A stretch of 24,552 bases of DNA, from IMG/VR virus record IMGVR_UViG_3300007512_000191, positions 1 through 24,552 of that record; one strand, written 5' to 3'. The stretch is from a virus. Position numbers and translations under genes: made by a program. Shown here in pieces: positions 8,568 to 16,945 of this stretch. The notes below the pieces were generated by a model. It did no database searches, was not told where the DNA came from, and was given only the letters and a program-made list of their open reading frames with translations. Numbering within the stretch: position 1 is the first letter of the stretch; the number at the start of each line of letters is the position of its first letter.

Positions 8568-8593
8568 TCCCCTCCACCCGAAGATGGAGAGAA
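8568..8593 (-). other. UUCG-tetraloop hairpin just after the major capsid gene
   Basis: On the minus strand transcript an 11-bp helix (8593-8583 with 8578-8568; C-G, A-U, U-A and four G-U pairs) closes on C(UUCG)G, the exceptionally stable tetraloop. It begins 12 nt after the capsid stop codon. No U-tract follows, so it is more likely a 3' stabilising or processing hairpin than an intrinsic terminator. Confidence 0.6.
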
Positions 8594-8604
8594 GAAGACA
8601 ACCA

Positions 8605-9531
8605 TTAGTCTTTGTCGAATCCGCTAGCGAACCAACAAGAGTCTTGGTTTTGTACTTCAAGAGTCATTTTACCTGCAACTGCGTAGAAGTCGAAGTCACC
8701 GTCACGAGCAAGTTCCGTATCGATGTACGGCATCTTGAGGAAGGCAAGCGACAACTTGTTCGGGTTCACCGCAAGTACACGACCAGTTGCATCAGCAGAT
8801 TGCTGAATGTAACGGTGAGTGTTGATTTGCAATGTTCCAAACGCTGTCTGGTAAGTAGAAACAGTACGCACGATAGTCGTTTGTCCTGCTGCGTTGTTTA
8901 CAACAACATTACTCTTTTGTGTGAAATCATCCGTCTTTGAACGAAGGAATGATCCCATGTGAAGTTCTGTTGCAATATCTCCGTTAGAGTTCTCCCAGTT
9001 GTCACGCATCAATCCGTCAAGAATTGAAGCACTCCATGCTGTTCCAGAGGTATGTGCAGTAGTGTTCGTAGACTTAGAAATAGCCTCGATAATACCACTC
9101 ATCTTTGGAGCTGTACCTGAAACACCAGATACGAGTGTTGCACGAACAAGGTCAAACTCTGCTGCATTAGCAAATTCTGCTAGTGCTTTTTGTGTTTGAC
9201 GTTTTAGTTCGTCTTGACCATGATAATGATCAATTTCTTGTTGAGTTCGTGAAACCTTGAAAGGGATCGCAATATTCTCAACAACATTTGTTAGTCGTGA
9301 AGGGGTTGATCGAGTAAGAGCTGTGTAGCTTTCACCTTCTCCAACAGCTTGAGAAGCTGCTGTCGCCAACGTATCTGTAAGATAGTGATGAACTGTGTCG
9401 ATTGCTTTTGTTCGACCCAACCGTGTAAGGAAATAATTTTCCTTTGCAGTTAAGATCTCAACGGCGTTCATTACTACATCTTCTCGTGCCGATACATCCC
9501 CATAGGACATTAAGACTTTTGTCTCAGCCAT
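8605..9531 (-). CDS. Major capsid protein (SU10/DUF5309-like, HK97 fold)
   Basis: 308 aa. The N-terminal segment ends in a capsid-type pattern (AVEILTAKENYFLTRLGRTK). A long helix follows, FKVSRTQQEIDHYHGQDELK running into KALAEFANAAEFDLVRATLV (the spine-helix region), then a Gly/Ser-rich loop with SGIIEAI. The C-terminal half has LDGLMRDNWENSNG and the strand set around TYQTAFGTLQINTHRYI. Length and pattern agree with the DUF5309/SU10 major capsid family. It lies directly after the scaffold-like gene, the usual order. It forms the icosahedral shell; an N-terminal cleaved arm is not evident. Confidence 0.75.
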   Translation of the reverse strand: MAETKVLMSYGDVSAREDVVMNAVEILTAKENYFLTRLGRTKAIDTVHHYLTDTLATAASQAVGEGESYTALTRSTPSRLTNVVENIAIPFKVSRTQQEIDHYHGQDELKRQTQKALAEFANAAEFDLVRATLVSGVSGTAPKMSGIIEAISKSTNTTAHTSGTAWSASILDGLMRDNWENSNGDIATELHMGSFLRSKTDDFTQKSNVVVNNAAGQTTIVRTVSTYQTAFGTLQINTHRYIQQSADATGRVLAVNPNKLSLAFLKMPYIDTELARDGDFDFYAVAGKMTLEVQNQDSCWFASGFDKD

Positions 9532-9562
9532 ATGATTTTTAGATTATGGCCGTGAACAGATC

Positions 9563-10243
9563 CTATTTACCGAAAATAGCACTTACAGTGGCATCTACGG
9601 CCATCTTTTGAGCCGCTTGAGGGTTATCTTTTACGAGTTCCCTTGCTTTGCCCATTGCGTCTGTTGCACTGCCTAGTCTTGAATTAGGTTGTAAAACCTT
9701 CTTCTGCTGCGATGCTTCATCTTGAGCCTTTACTTTCTGAAAAATGTCGGATGCTGCTACCTCGGTCAACGTCTTTCCAGTCGTTCCCTTGAGTTCACGC
9801 AAAGTATCCATGTGAGGCTTGAGGTCTGGGTTCTCTGTAAGAAAACTTAGTTCCTCTACCTGCTTTTGTAGATCTTCAGTCGGATTTGCCGTTGTAGGCG
9901 TTTCCTTCTGTTCCGGCACTGCACTTGTTTCGTTGTCCATATTGAGTTTGTTTAAGGCGGCATCTAAGTCGCCTCCAAATTGCGAAGCTACTCTTTCGGC
10001 CAATTTTTTATACTTACCAGCCGTTCCTACGAACTTCTGAGTTTCTTTAATGGCGTTGAGAGCGTCTTCGGTAGATTTGTACTCTTTACCGAGTGCTTGT
10101 GAGATGGCGGTTCTCACATCATCAGATGTTTCCGACGTGGACTCGTCGTTTTCTGACTCCTGACTAGTATCAACAGCCTTTTCGCCGTCCGATGAACCGC
10201 CAAGTTCTTCGGGGAGGGCATTTAAGGGAATGTCTCCACTCAT
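9563..10243 (-). CDS. Scaffolding protein-like, acidic and helical
   Basis: 226 aa. The first 45 residues are very acidic and Ser/Glu-rich (SQESENDESTSETSDDVRTA). Helical stretches follow (KYKKLAERVASQFGGDLDAA, EDLQKQVEELSFL) and the C-terminus is basic and helical (MGKARELVKDNPQAAQKMAV). An acidic, Cys-free, coiled-coil protein immediately upstream of the capsid gene is characteristic of phage scaffolding proteins, which template prohead assembly and leave the shell. The identification is by composition and position. Confidence 0.65.
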   Translation of the reverse strand: MSGDIPLNALPEELGGSSDGEKAVDTSQESENDESTSETSDDVRTAISQALGKEYKSTEDALNAIKETQKFVGTAGKYKKLAERVASQFGGDLDAALNKLNMDNETSAVPEQKETPTTANPTEDLQKQVEELSFLTENPDLKPHMDTLRELKGTTGKTLTEVAASDIFQKVKAQDEASQQKKVLQPNSRLGSATDAMGKARELVKDNPQAAQKMAVDATVSAIFGK

Positions 10244-10301
10244 ACACAGTTGTTAAAGTGATTTACTGGGGTCATAGACCCACGGAGAGGGCATTGCCCC
10301 C

Positions 10302-10640
10302 CTACGCAGAGTTACGATCCGTGAACCTCACGATCATCTCTTCTTCTTGAACACGGTTAAACGCTTGTTTGTTCTCGCCGACGACTTCCACGAACCTATA
10401 GAGTTCGTCTAGCCATTCCACTACGAGATCTGTAGCAAGTTGTACCGCCTTTATCCTAAGCATGAAGTCTTCCGGTGACGTTTCGCCTGTTAAGTCAATC
10501 CTAGAAATATAGTTTTGCTTGGCAAGGCTTCTCAGTAGATCATCTCGTACTGTTTGCCACGCTTCTGAGGAGAGGAGACCTTTCAGCTTGTCGTGCTTGC
10601 TTATCAGCTCCCTGTCTTCCTTGCTTAGTTCTTCGCTCAT
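10302..10640 (-). CDS. Small helical head-region protein (112 aa)
   Basis: 112 aa, charged and helical (ELSKEDRELISKHDKLKGLL, TDLVVEWLDELYRFVEVVGE). Its ATG overlaps the stop of the 52-aa gene by ATGA, so the two are probably translationally coupled. It lies between the portal and the scaffold. No family is recognised; a head accessory role is plausible from position. The 58-nt gap downstream (10244-10301) holds only two weak 4-5 bp hairpins. Confidence 0.6.
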   Translation of the reverse strand: MSEELSKEDRELISKHDKLKGLLSSEAWQTVRDDLLRSLAKQNYISRIDLTGETSPEDFMLRIKAVQLATDLVVEWLDELYRFVEVVGENKQAFNRVQEEEMIVRFTDRNSA

Positions 10641-10795
10641 AGTTTTTCCGTATTTGTTATGCGGTTTACTCGCTTGGCCATTGTTTTGAGTGGCTGCTCC
10701 AGTACGGAGTCCTCTCGTTCTTGTATTGAGCGTAGCCGCTCCACTATGTTAGGGCGTTTACGTTTACGGGCAAGCCTACTTTGAAGTGTACTCAT
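10637..10795 (-). CDS. Small basic protein (52 aa) bridging portal and head genes
   Basis: A 52-aa frame exactly fills what would be a gap. Its ATG overlaps the portal stop (ATGA at 10792-10795) and its TGA overlaps the next ATG (10637-10640). The protein is very basic at the N-terminus (SRLARKRKRPNIVERLRSI). Two perfect 4-nt overlaps make it very likely to be a real coupled gene. Function unknown; the basic end could contact DNA or acidic scaffold. Confidence 0.7.
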   Translation of the reverse strand: MSTLQSRLARKRKRPNIVERLRSIQEREDSVLEQPLKTMAKRVNRITNTEKL

Positions 10796-12696
10796 ACCGT
10801 TGTTGCTGCTTGTTGGATAGTGGCTGCACTAGGCAATGGCGGTGTTCCTGTCGGCGGCCCTGCTTGACTAGGAATCTGTCCTGCTGTTGCGTTCTGTACA
10901 CCTCCTGCTGTTTGCCCTTGAGCTGCTGCTAATAGCTGCTGTAGTTCTGGCGGTGACTGTTCTTTCCTAAGCTGCGATACATCCAATCCCATAACATCGT
11001 ATATCTGTTCGAGGATCATTCGCGGATCTAGACCCGAATCTGGTGCTGCCGATACTGTTTGCAGTACAGAGATAAGGTTTTGCACGAGTACAGACTTGTC
11101 GATCTCCTCGTTTGTAATGAATACCTTGAGGTCATACTGCGTGAAGTCTGGCTTATCTGTTAGTTTGAAGAACCGTTGATCCTTCTGCGATTTCAGCTTC
11201 GTAAGCATCTTCTCCTGCATCTTCCGTACTTTGTCTATATCGAATATCCGACCTTCCGTGTTCATCTTCTGAACCTCTTTAGCCAGTAGGCTGTTTACAA
11301 GGTACTTGTCGGTCTCCTGTAAGTCTCTAATATCTCCCGTTACACGGAGTATATCATCTCTTTTAATATTACGTGCAATGATCGGTAAAATCTGCCTTGT
11401 CATCCACCTCTGCAAGAAGAATCCAACCTGCTCTTTAACCTTTACGAACTCACTTTGTGCTCCTCGACTAGCAAGCACTGCGTTTGTCGCCGGAGTAGAT
11501 GCTGGTAATTGTTCACCTGTTACAGACTCGAATGCACTTGTCACTCTTTGCGCCCATGATCCGGCTGTTTCTTCATCTCGGTAACTAGCTGCTGATGCTT
11601 CCTGTACGATCATTTGCTCAATATCTCCCATGTCCTTCACCTTCACAACTCCATTGACCGTTAGTCGTGAGAGCATGCTTTGTGTAATACCGGAGTTTGC
11701 ACGAACCTTGAACAGTCCTAATTGTGAAACTCTGGCCCTTGCTATACGGATGTTTACGGTTGTATTCATCCAAAGCTGCATCCACATGACCTTTTCCGCT
11801 ACTCCTCGACCGTACCAACGTGATTTAACACGCTTATACCAACATTCCTCATAAGGTTTCACTGGTCGTCCGATAAGGTCTGTGTTCTTGTTCTCCTCGA
11901 TTAGATGAACCGCTCCGCCGTTGCCTATACCGGATACAACAACGTGAGACTCTACCCACTTGTCTTTGTCGCTTTCCTTCCCAGTAAGGAGGTCTTTCGG
12001 GATCTTACCCCATCGTTCGTATACCTCAATAAGTGGTGTAGATTTCGTATTCCCTGCTGAATTTGATAGATCCCTGTCTGTTCTGTGGGCTTCTGTTGTA
12101 GCGACCACATCCTCCTTGTTCTCCCAACCGTCCATAGACATGAACTCCTCCTGTGTCATGAGGGAACGCTCAATAATATCTGATTCCTGTATGTTCTCTG
12201 ATGCTGGGTCAATATAAAAGTTTAGCAGGTCTACCGGTATTACTTTCGCATGCTTCTTGCCGTCAGAACCTACGACCTCAATAGTTTTCCATACGGCTGT
12301 TCCATCAATAGCGACCGTTTGCTCTAGGTCATCAAGTAATTGACCAAATTCCATCTCTTCCAGTGAATTGTTCACAATCTGCCGAACGATAGAGGTTAGG
12401 TGGATGGCATCTGCCTTTTTTGCACGGATATTGATGTCTTTTGTATCAAGGTCAATGTTTTTTACTACTGTGTCCACTACGCTCTCTGTGAGTGGTATCC
12501 AAATCTTCTTATTGCCGGCAGATGGGTCATTCGGTTTATCGAATATCCCCCAGAAGTTCTTTCTGAGTTTCTTAATGAGGTTTCGCATGTGAAAGGCGAT
12601 CTTATCGGTAACAAAGACGTTTGCGTCCTGCCATTCCGAGACCTCTCGATCTACCATTGTTATAATTTTGTCAGATATGTCCTTCTTGATCGGCAT
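10792..12696 (-). CDS. Portal protein
   Basis: 634 aa, placed directly after the large terminase with a TAA-T-ATG junction. Its length fits podovirus-type portals. Features: an N-terminal helical region (FHMRNLIKKLRKNFWGIFD), wing-type strands (GTAVWKTIEVVGSDGKKHAK, VIPVDLLNFYIDPAS), the Trp-rich clip segment (ECWYKRVKSRWYGRGVAEKV), a long stem-like helical region (LQRWMTRQILPIIARNIKRD) and a Gln/Ala/Pro-rich C-terminal tail that may be a barrel remnant or disordered. It forms the dodecameric DNA channel at one vertex and docks the terminase and adaptor. Confidence 0.8.
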   Translation of the reverse strand: MPIKKDISDKIITMVDREVSEWQDANVFVTDKIAFHMRNLIKKLRKNFWGIFDKPNDPSAGNKKIWIPLTESVVDTVVKNIDLDTKDINIRAKKADAIHLTSIVRQIVNNSLEEMEFGQLLDDLEQTVAIDGTAVWKTIEVVGSDGKKHAKVIPVDLLNFYIDPASENIQESDIIERSLMTQEEFMSMDGWENKEDVVATTEAHRTDRDLSNSAGNTKSTPLIEVYERWGKIPKDLLTGKESDKDKWVESHVVVSGIGNGGAVHLIEENKNTDLIGRPVKPYEECWYKRVKSRWYGRGVAEKVMWMQLWMNTTVNIRIARARVSQLGLFKVRANSGITQSMLSRLTVNGVVKVKDMGDIEQMIVQEASAASYRDEETAGSWAQRVTSAFESVTGEQLPASTPATNAVLASRGAQSEFVKVKEQVGFFLQRWMTRQILPIIARNIKRDDILRVTGDIRDLQETDKYLVNSLLAKEVQKMNTEGRIFDIDKVRKMQEKMLTKLKSQKDQRFFKLTDKPDFTQYDLKVFITNEEIDKSVLVQNLISVLQTVSAAPDSGLDPRMILEQIYDVMGLDVSQLRKEQSPPELQQLLAAAQGQTAGGVQNATAGQIPSQAGPPTGTPPLPSAATIQQAATTV

Positions 12697-12697
12697 A

Positions 12698-13942
12698 TTA
12701 TGTGTAATCTTCGTTAAATAGACTCAATTCCTCTTTATCTAAGGAAACGTCCACTGGGTCGTGAGAGAATATGGCATAACGAAGTGCATCGAGAGCATGG
12801 TTGTTGTCGTCGACAGGAATTTCGTTATTCGATTTCCCGTCTCTGTCTTCTGGATACCTATACGCCTCCATTTCCGAAAGAGTATGCGTACACTTGGGGT
12901 TGATAAACAGCCGTCCTTCCTTGATAAGTGACCGTATACGATCAATACCGGGAACGATGCGTTTATTCACCTCTCGCACATACAAACCTTCGTCCTCCAT
13001 CTCCTTTATTCTATCAGGTTCTGCTGAATCAGGATAGAAGTAGTTAACGCCATAATCGGCAATATAACTCTTCCCTATATGTATTATATCACTAGTTAGC
13101 TTTCCTGTTTCATACCACTCCTCTGTAATGAAGTATCTTTTGTCCCTATCTTGCCCTATAACAAGCATAGCTGTTGGGTTTGTGAACCCGAAGTCAACAC
13201 CACAAAACACTGCCGAGAAGTGATCTGGCTTCAGTCTTGCATAGTTTTCTGCGTTCTTGCTCCTATCGAAGTCCTTGTAAACAAGTCCCGTCATCTTCCT
13301 GAACTCTGCGAGGTACTCTTGAGCAAATACGTTCACGTCCTCCTTCTTCTTCGCCTCGTCTATCTCTTCAACGGGGATAAGTGGGTTATCGTAACTCGTA
13401 AAGTGGAATGTTGCCCATCTTTCATCTGATTCTGCCTCTGTATACACCTGATAGAAGTGATTGAACCCCTTTGGCGTACCGATAAACCAACACCACCCCT
13501 GTGTTGTCAGTAGGGTAGGGCGGATAATATGTGAAAATACGTTGGATTTCATGTCTGCGTACTCATCCAGTACAACGCCGTCCAGTCCAACTCCTCGAAG
13601 TGAATCAGGGTTATCAGCACCCTTGATGGTCACTCTTGCCCCGTTCACGAACTCAACAGATAGCTCCGACTCATTGATCTTTACTACGAGAGCAGAGGGT
13701 AATCGTGTTGCCTGTAGCTTCAACAGCTCCCATGCAATCATCTTTCCTTGCCTATAGGTTGGTGCAACGTAGAAAAACAGCCCTCTTTCTGTATCGAGAG
13801 CGTCTTCTATGAGCTTGTTCACCGCTAGATGGGTCTTACCGAAACGACGACCGCAAACAATAACCGCAAACCTTTTATCGCAGTCTATGATAGGCTGCTG
13901 GTTTACATGTGGTGTCCACAGTTCAACTGCTACTTCCTTCAT
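12698..13942 (-). CDS. Terminase large subunit (ATPase + RNase H-type nuclease)
   Basis: 414 aa. Walker A is CGRRFGKT (30-37), Walker B VVLDE (123-127), and the coupling motif GTPKG is at 155-159. The nuclease domain has Asp at 250 (CGVDFGFTNPTA), Asp at 305 (YPDSAEP) and Asp at 385 (NNHALDALRYA), the expected acidic set. It packages DNA into proheads through the portal encoded next. Its start overlaps the GT2 gene by 20 nt. The putative small subunit lies 3 kb upstream, separated by the glycosylation module, which is unusual. A TGATATAAT match inside the gene (13083-13091) is probably chance. Confidence 0.93.
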   Translation of the reverse strand: MKEVAVELWTPHVNQQPIIDCDKRFAVIVCGRRFGKTHLAVNKLIEDALDTERGLFFYVAPTYRQGKMIAWELLKLQATRLPSALVVKINESELSVEFVNGARVTIKGADNPDSLRGVGLDGVVLDEYADMKSNVFSHIIRPTLLTTQGWCWFIGTPKGFNHFYQVYTEAESDERWATFHFTSYDNPLIPVEEIDEAKKKEDVNVFAQEYLAEFRKMTGLVYKDFDRSKNAENYARLKPDHFSAVFCGVDFGFTNPTAMLVIGQDRDKRYFITEEWYETGKLTSDIIHIGKSYIADYGVNYFYPDSAEPDRIKEMEDEGLYVREVNKRIVPGIDRIRSLIKEGRLFINPKCTHTLSEMEAYRYPEDRDGKSNNEIPVDDNNHALDALRYAIFSHDPVDVSLDKEELSLFNEDYT

Positions 13943-14603
13943 ATTGTAGGTCTATTACAGCTTTTCTGTTTATCCATAGATCTCTGTTTGGCTTATCTTT
14001 GTACGGGTGTTTAACGTGAGCGTCGTGATCCCATGCCACCGCTATATTCTGGTTCAAGCATCCAAACGTAGCTCCTAGCTTGTGCATCTTGTACGCAGTG
14101 TCTACATTCTCCCATCCAAATCCTCGCTCATCGTATATCTCATCAAACCCCCCTGCTTCCACGAGGAGTTCCCTTGAGGCACACCCCCAGTCTATTTCCC
14201 AACGGTGAAAATCTGTATGCTCATCTGGCCAGAAAGGTCTCCAATCCCATTTAATATCTTTATTTTCACTGTCTAGCTTCGTGGTCATGATACGGCGTTC
14301 GTCCTGTATCTTTCCGACTGGTGCGGTGAAGCATTTGTTTTTGTCCTTTTGGTATGCCTCCCAGAAGTTTATAAGCCCTGTAGGCATGATCCGGATCCAG
14401 TCTTGTAAGAAAACAATTAGCTCGCCTCGTGATTCCTCCAATGCCTTGTTCATCTGGTATGAGAGGTCTGTTGTTTCACGTGGAACGGACAGCCTTGGTA
14501 GCCATTCCCATTCAATATCAGGGTGTCCTGCCTTCTGTAGGGTCTTAAACGCAACCTCTAGCCCTTTTGGTCTGATGCTTGGTGTTATGACGCTGATTTG
14601 CAT
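13923..14603 (-). CDS. GT2-family glycosyltransferase (GT-A fold)
   Basis: 226 aa from ATG at 14603; a longer frame open upstream overlaps the GT4 gene too far. The N-terminus QISVITPSIRPKGLEVAFKT is a typical GT2 nucleotide-binding start. ELIVFLQDWIRI (61-72) holds the metal-site region, with QDW in place of a plain DxD. GCASRELLVEAGGFDE and GFGWENVDTAYKMHKLGA (140-178) match the acceptor-side motif (GWE-x-D) of GT2/GT7-like enzymes. It overlaps the GT4 gene by 19 nt and the terminase gene by 20 nt, so it is fully embedded in the packaging operon. Confidence 0.8.
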   Translation of the reverse strand: MQISVITPSIRPKGLEVAFKTLQKAGHPDIEWEWLPRLSVPRETTDLSYQMNKALEESRGELIVFLQDWIRIMPTGLINFWEAYQKDKNKCFTAPVGKIQDERRIMTTKLDSENKDIKWDWRPFWPDEHTDFHRWEIDWGCASRELLVEAGGFDEIYDERGFGWENVDTAYKMHKLGATFGCLNQNIAVAWDHDAHVKHPYKDKPNRDLWINRKAVIDLQYEGSSS

Positions 14604-15535
14604 ATAGATAATATTCCTTCCTTCATCTGGCGAGCGTACACATATTCCGAGTAATTCTCGATAACCCAGTCCCTCGTGTTCACTTCCTTGTCCTTCCACT
14701 TATTCACCTCATCTCGAATCCTCGCGGCACTTGGTTCAACGATTCCTCCAACACCACAGTCTCGTATGTACTCTGATGTTTTATCGCTATCAGCCATAAC
14801 GATCGTAGGGATATTGCATGCCATTGCTTCAAGGACGGTTCGCTGTGATCCTCCAGTGGTGTGCGATGTGATCAAACAAGTACGCCCCATGTTATAGATG
14901 AGTGCTGTTGATTCAGCGTTCTGGTGGTGCAAAATGGCTGTACCGTGCTTTTGCAACGCTTCAATGACGTGTGGTTCATGTGGTTGCCAGTAGCCGCAAG
15001 CTAGTCCTTTCTCTCCCATAGCTTCTGCAAATAGCTCATGACGTTTCCATGCGGCCATCGTAGCGGGGAATACCGCATCAAATATCTTTGGTTGAGGCAT
15101 TGGCTTAAATAGCTCGGTGTTTACTCCAAATGCTCGCTTTACGTTCAGCCCTCGTGATTGAAAGTCCTTGTAATATGATTCAGACTCAACAAACACAACG
15201 TCTGCCACGTTCTCGTAATCTCTGAATGGGCCACCAGTAAACGCTTGGGCTTTCGGTATGTTCACGTCCTTAAACTCTTCTAGTATTGGCCTTGAGAAGT
15301 CACAGAAGAATAGTATTGCGTCTGGTTCCCAGTCGAGCACTGCTTGCTTCACGTTCGGCTGGAACTGCAAGTCAAAACCACACTCATGAGGCATGGTGAA
15401 CGTCTGCTCGTGCTTCTTGAAGAACTTTACGTCCCATTCCTTACCTAAGATACCAATAGCACGAAGAAAGCCGTCCTTGTTAAAGAAAACAGCACTCTTC
15501 TTGTTGTACCAGTCATTGACTATTGCTACCCGCAT
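14585..15535 (-). CDS. GT4-like glycosyltransferase (GT-B fold)
   Basis: 316 aa. The N-terminal Rossmann-like start is RVAIVNDWYNKKSAVFFNKD, and the inter-domain region has RAFGVNTELFKPM (134-146), typical of GT4. The C-terminal donor motif is SHTTGGSQRTVLEAMACNIP (224-243). It keeps the second Glu (E236) of the usual E-x7-E, but the first position is Gly (G228). The donor sugar cannot be inferred. The gene overlaps its neighbours on both sides (10 nt upstream, 19 nt downstream), so translation is probably coupled with the GT2 gene. Confidence 0.75.
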   Translation of the reverse strand: MRVAIVNDWYNKKSAVFFNKDGFLRAIGILGKEWDVKFFKKHEQTFTMPHECGFDLQFQPNVKQAVLDWEPDAILFFCDFSRPILEEFKDVNIPKAQAFTGGPFRDYENVADVVFVESESYYKDFQSRGLNVKRAFGVNTELFKPMPQPKIFDAVFPATMAAWKRHELFAEAMGEKGLACGYWQPHEPHVIEALQKHGTAILHHQNAESTALIYNMGRTCLITSHTTGGSQRTVLEAMACNIPTIVMADSDKTSEYIRDCGVGGIVEPSAARIRDEVNKWKDKEVNTRDWVIENYSEYVYARQMKEGILSICKSAS

Positions 15536-15753
15536 ATATCGTTCTTAAAGTGATTTCCTATCTTTTCCTTTGCCTCGCTAAACGCACGCTTCCACTCTTG
15601 GATCTCCTCTTCTTTGTGTAAGACAATCTTCATGTCCCTGTAGTGGATCACAACTTCTTTATTTGGCATGCGGTACACCCTGATCCTGTTCGGGTTTCTT
15701 GCTGGTACGGGTGAGCAAAGCTCATCGTAATATGTTTCTTCTATGAGGCCCAT
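15526..15753 (-). CDS. Small hypothetical protein in glycosylation module (75 aa)
   Basis: 75 aa from ATG at 15753, which makes TAG-T-ATG with the ParB-like gene; ten more in-frame codons exist upstream. Strand-helix pattern: NRIRVYRMPNKEVVIHYRDM followed by a charged helix (EEEIQEWKRAFSEAKEKI). It has one or two Cys. No family is recognised. It could be a small accessory of the flanking enzymes. Confidence 0.55.
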   Translation of the reverse strand: MGLIEETYYDELCSPVPARNPNRIRVYRMPNKEVVIHYRDMKIVLHKEEEIQEWKRAFSEAKEKIGNHFKNDICG

Positions 15754-15754
15754 A

Positions 15755-16339
15755 CTATTTGATACTACTAATCGCTTCTGCAAGCTGTAAAAAGTCTGTT
15801 CTTCCCATGCCTAGTCTGTAGCGTCCGTAGTCTCCCCAGTGGCAATGAATACTCTCTGCTAGTTCAATGCGTATGCCGTGAGGCTTATCGGGGTTCTTGT
15901 ATAAAAACTCTTGCGTCTCGTAGTTAAAGTCTTCTTGTTCGTATCCTTCCGTGGCTTTCGGAAACGTCTCTTTCATCTGTCCACCCTTCTCGGCTCTCAT
16001 CTCATCATGTAGGTAAGGAACGAATACGCTGTTTGTTACCTCTGTATGAGTGCAAACAAACGCCTCTACAAACCTCTCTCCCGATTCCTTATGAGCCATA
16101 GCACGCTTGAAACCGTCTAAGAGGCGGTATTCTTTGTCCTCATCCCAAATATTATGCACAAGGATAGGTCGTATCTTTGCTGACTTCTTAATCAACCCCT
16201 TCAGGTACTCAATACCTTGCTGATGTTCTTCTTTGGTCTTGCCGTCTCGTTCAACGTCAACGTCCCATCCATCTTCTGTTTCAAAGTGGAACTCATCGAA
16301 CATGCTTAGTTTTTCTATTGGTATCCAGCGTCTATACAT
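15755..16339 (-). CDS. ParB/sulfiredoxin-like domain protein
   Basis: 194 aa from ATG at 16339, which overlaps the previous stop by 8 nt. A 52-codon N-terminal extension is open but would cover the upstream gene. The core IKKSAKIRPILVHNI (about 60-75) followed by YRLLDGFKRAMAHKESGE matches the ParB/Srx-like pattern (residues at RPILV and the LLDGxxR box). In this domain the boxed part binds nucleotide. Here Lys replaces the common His/Arg in LLDGFKR. It is surrounded by sugar-transfer enzymes and not by partition genes, so a nucleotide-dependent kinase or regulator role is as likely as DNA binding. Confidence 0.5.
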   Translation of the reverse strand: MYRRWIPIEKLSMFDEFHFETEDGWDVDVERDGKTKEEHQQGIEYLKGLIKKSAKIRPILVHNIWDEDKEYRLLDGFKRAMAHKESGERFVEAFVCTHTEVTNSVFVPYLHDEMRAEKGGQMKETFPKATEGYEQEDFNYETQEFLYKNPDKPHGIRIELAESIHCHWGDYGRYRLGMGRTDFLQLAEAISSIK

Positions 16340-16748
16340 AATATCCGACTCCTTCATCAATACATTTAGTAGGTCTGCACCATTCGAGGAATATCGACTC
16401 CAGGTGGTGTTTGTAAGGATTGTCCGGCTTGTGTACAAGATCGTGATAATAAAGTGAAATAAAGTGAGCCTTAGAGCTTGGTATGTAAAAATCAATGCCC
16501 CGTGAACTCACTTTCCTTCTGTCTTCTAGCAGTATCTTTTCAATTTCCGGCGGATAATACCCGTCTCCCGGATAGCGAACGTCTACAAAGTCGTAGTGTT
16601 CTGCAAAGAGTAGCACCTCGTCCTTATCTTCTAGAGATACGAATATATCTATGTCGTCATGTGTTTCTGTTCTTTCTGGTAAATAGTCCCAGTTACGCTG
16701 AACCACATAGTTTAACCCTTCGATCTTCTCTAGGAATGATTCCCACAT
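16332..16748 (-). CDS. Nucleotidyltransferase-like protein (Pol-beta-type fold)
   Basis: 138 aa. The motif YLPERTETHDDIDIFVS (23-39) has the hD(h)D signature of the Pol-beta nucleotidyltransferase fold, and SRGIDFYIPS (80-89) supplies a third acidic residue. A classic GS box is not visible before it. Small proteins of this type occur in sugar or polysaccharide gene clusters. It is the first gene of the module that ends with GT4 and GT2. Activity is an inference from the motif. Confidence 0.5.
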   Translation of the reverse strand: MWESFLEKIEGLNYVVQRNWDYLPERTETHDDIDIFVSLEDKDEVLLFAEHYDFVDVRYPGDGYYPPEIEKILLEDRRKVSSRGIDFYIPSSKAHFISLYYHDLVHKPDNPYKHHLESIFLEWCRPTKCIDEGVGYYV

Positions 16749-16749
16749 A

Positions 16750-16944
16750 CTATTTCTTTGTGGTCTTTTTCCTCGTCTTTCTCTTCACTACCTTCTTTGC
16801 TGCTGGTGGTTTCGGTAATTGCTCCGCTACCCATTTCTCAGCCTCCGCCTCTGTACTAAACCTGTCTTGCTTCTTAACGCCGTCAATCTCAACGTAAGCA
16901 ATGAATGTACCTAACTGATAAACGATTCCCTTTCTTATTTCCAT
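16750..16944 (-). CDS. Small basic DNA-binding-like protein (AP2/Arm-type domain)
   Basis: 64 aa. Residues 9-41 (YQLGTFIAYVEIDGVKKQDR, then FSTEAEAEKWVAEQ) match the three-strand plus helix pattern of AP2-like or integrase arm-binding domains. The last 20 residues are nearly all Lys, Arg and Pro (KRKTRKKTTKK). It follows the small-terminase candidate with a TAA-T-ATG junction. It may bind DNA at the packaging site or act as a nucleoid-like protein. Confidence 0.5.
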   Translation of the reverse strand: MEIRKGIVYQLGTFIAYVEIDGVKKQDRFSTEAEAEKWVAEQLPKPPAAKKVVKRKTRKKTTKK

Positions 16945-16945
16945 A

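Noticed and set aside
10269-10299. Two hairpins in the gap before the scaffold gene
   Set aside because: Stems are only 5 and 4 bp with tri-nucleotide loops and no T-run; not distinguishable from chance.
13083-13091. A fifth TGATATAAT, on the minus strand inside the terminase gene
   Set aside because: It is explained by the codons for Ser-Asp-Ile-Ile, has no start codon just downstream and lies within a conserved enzyme; probably chance.
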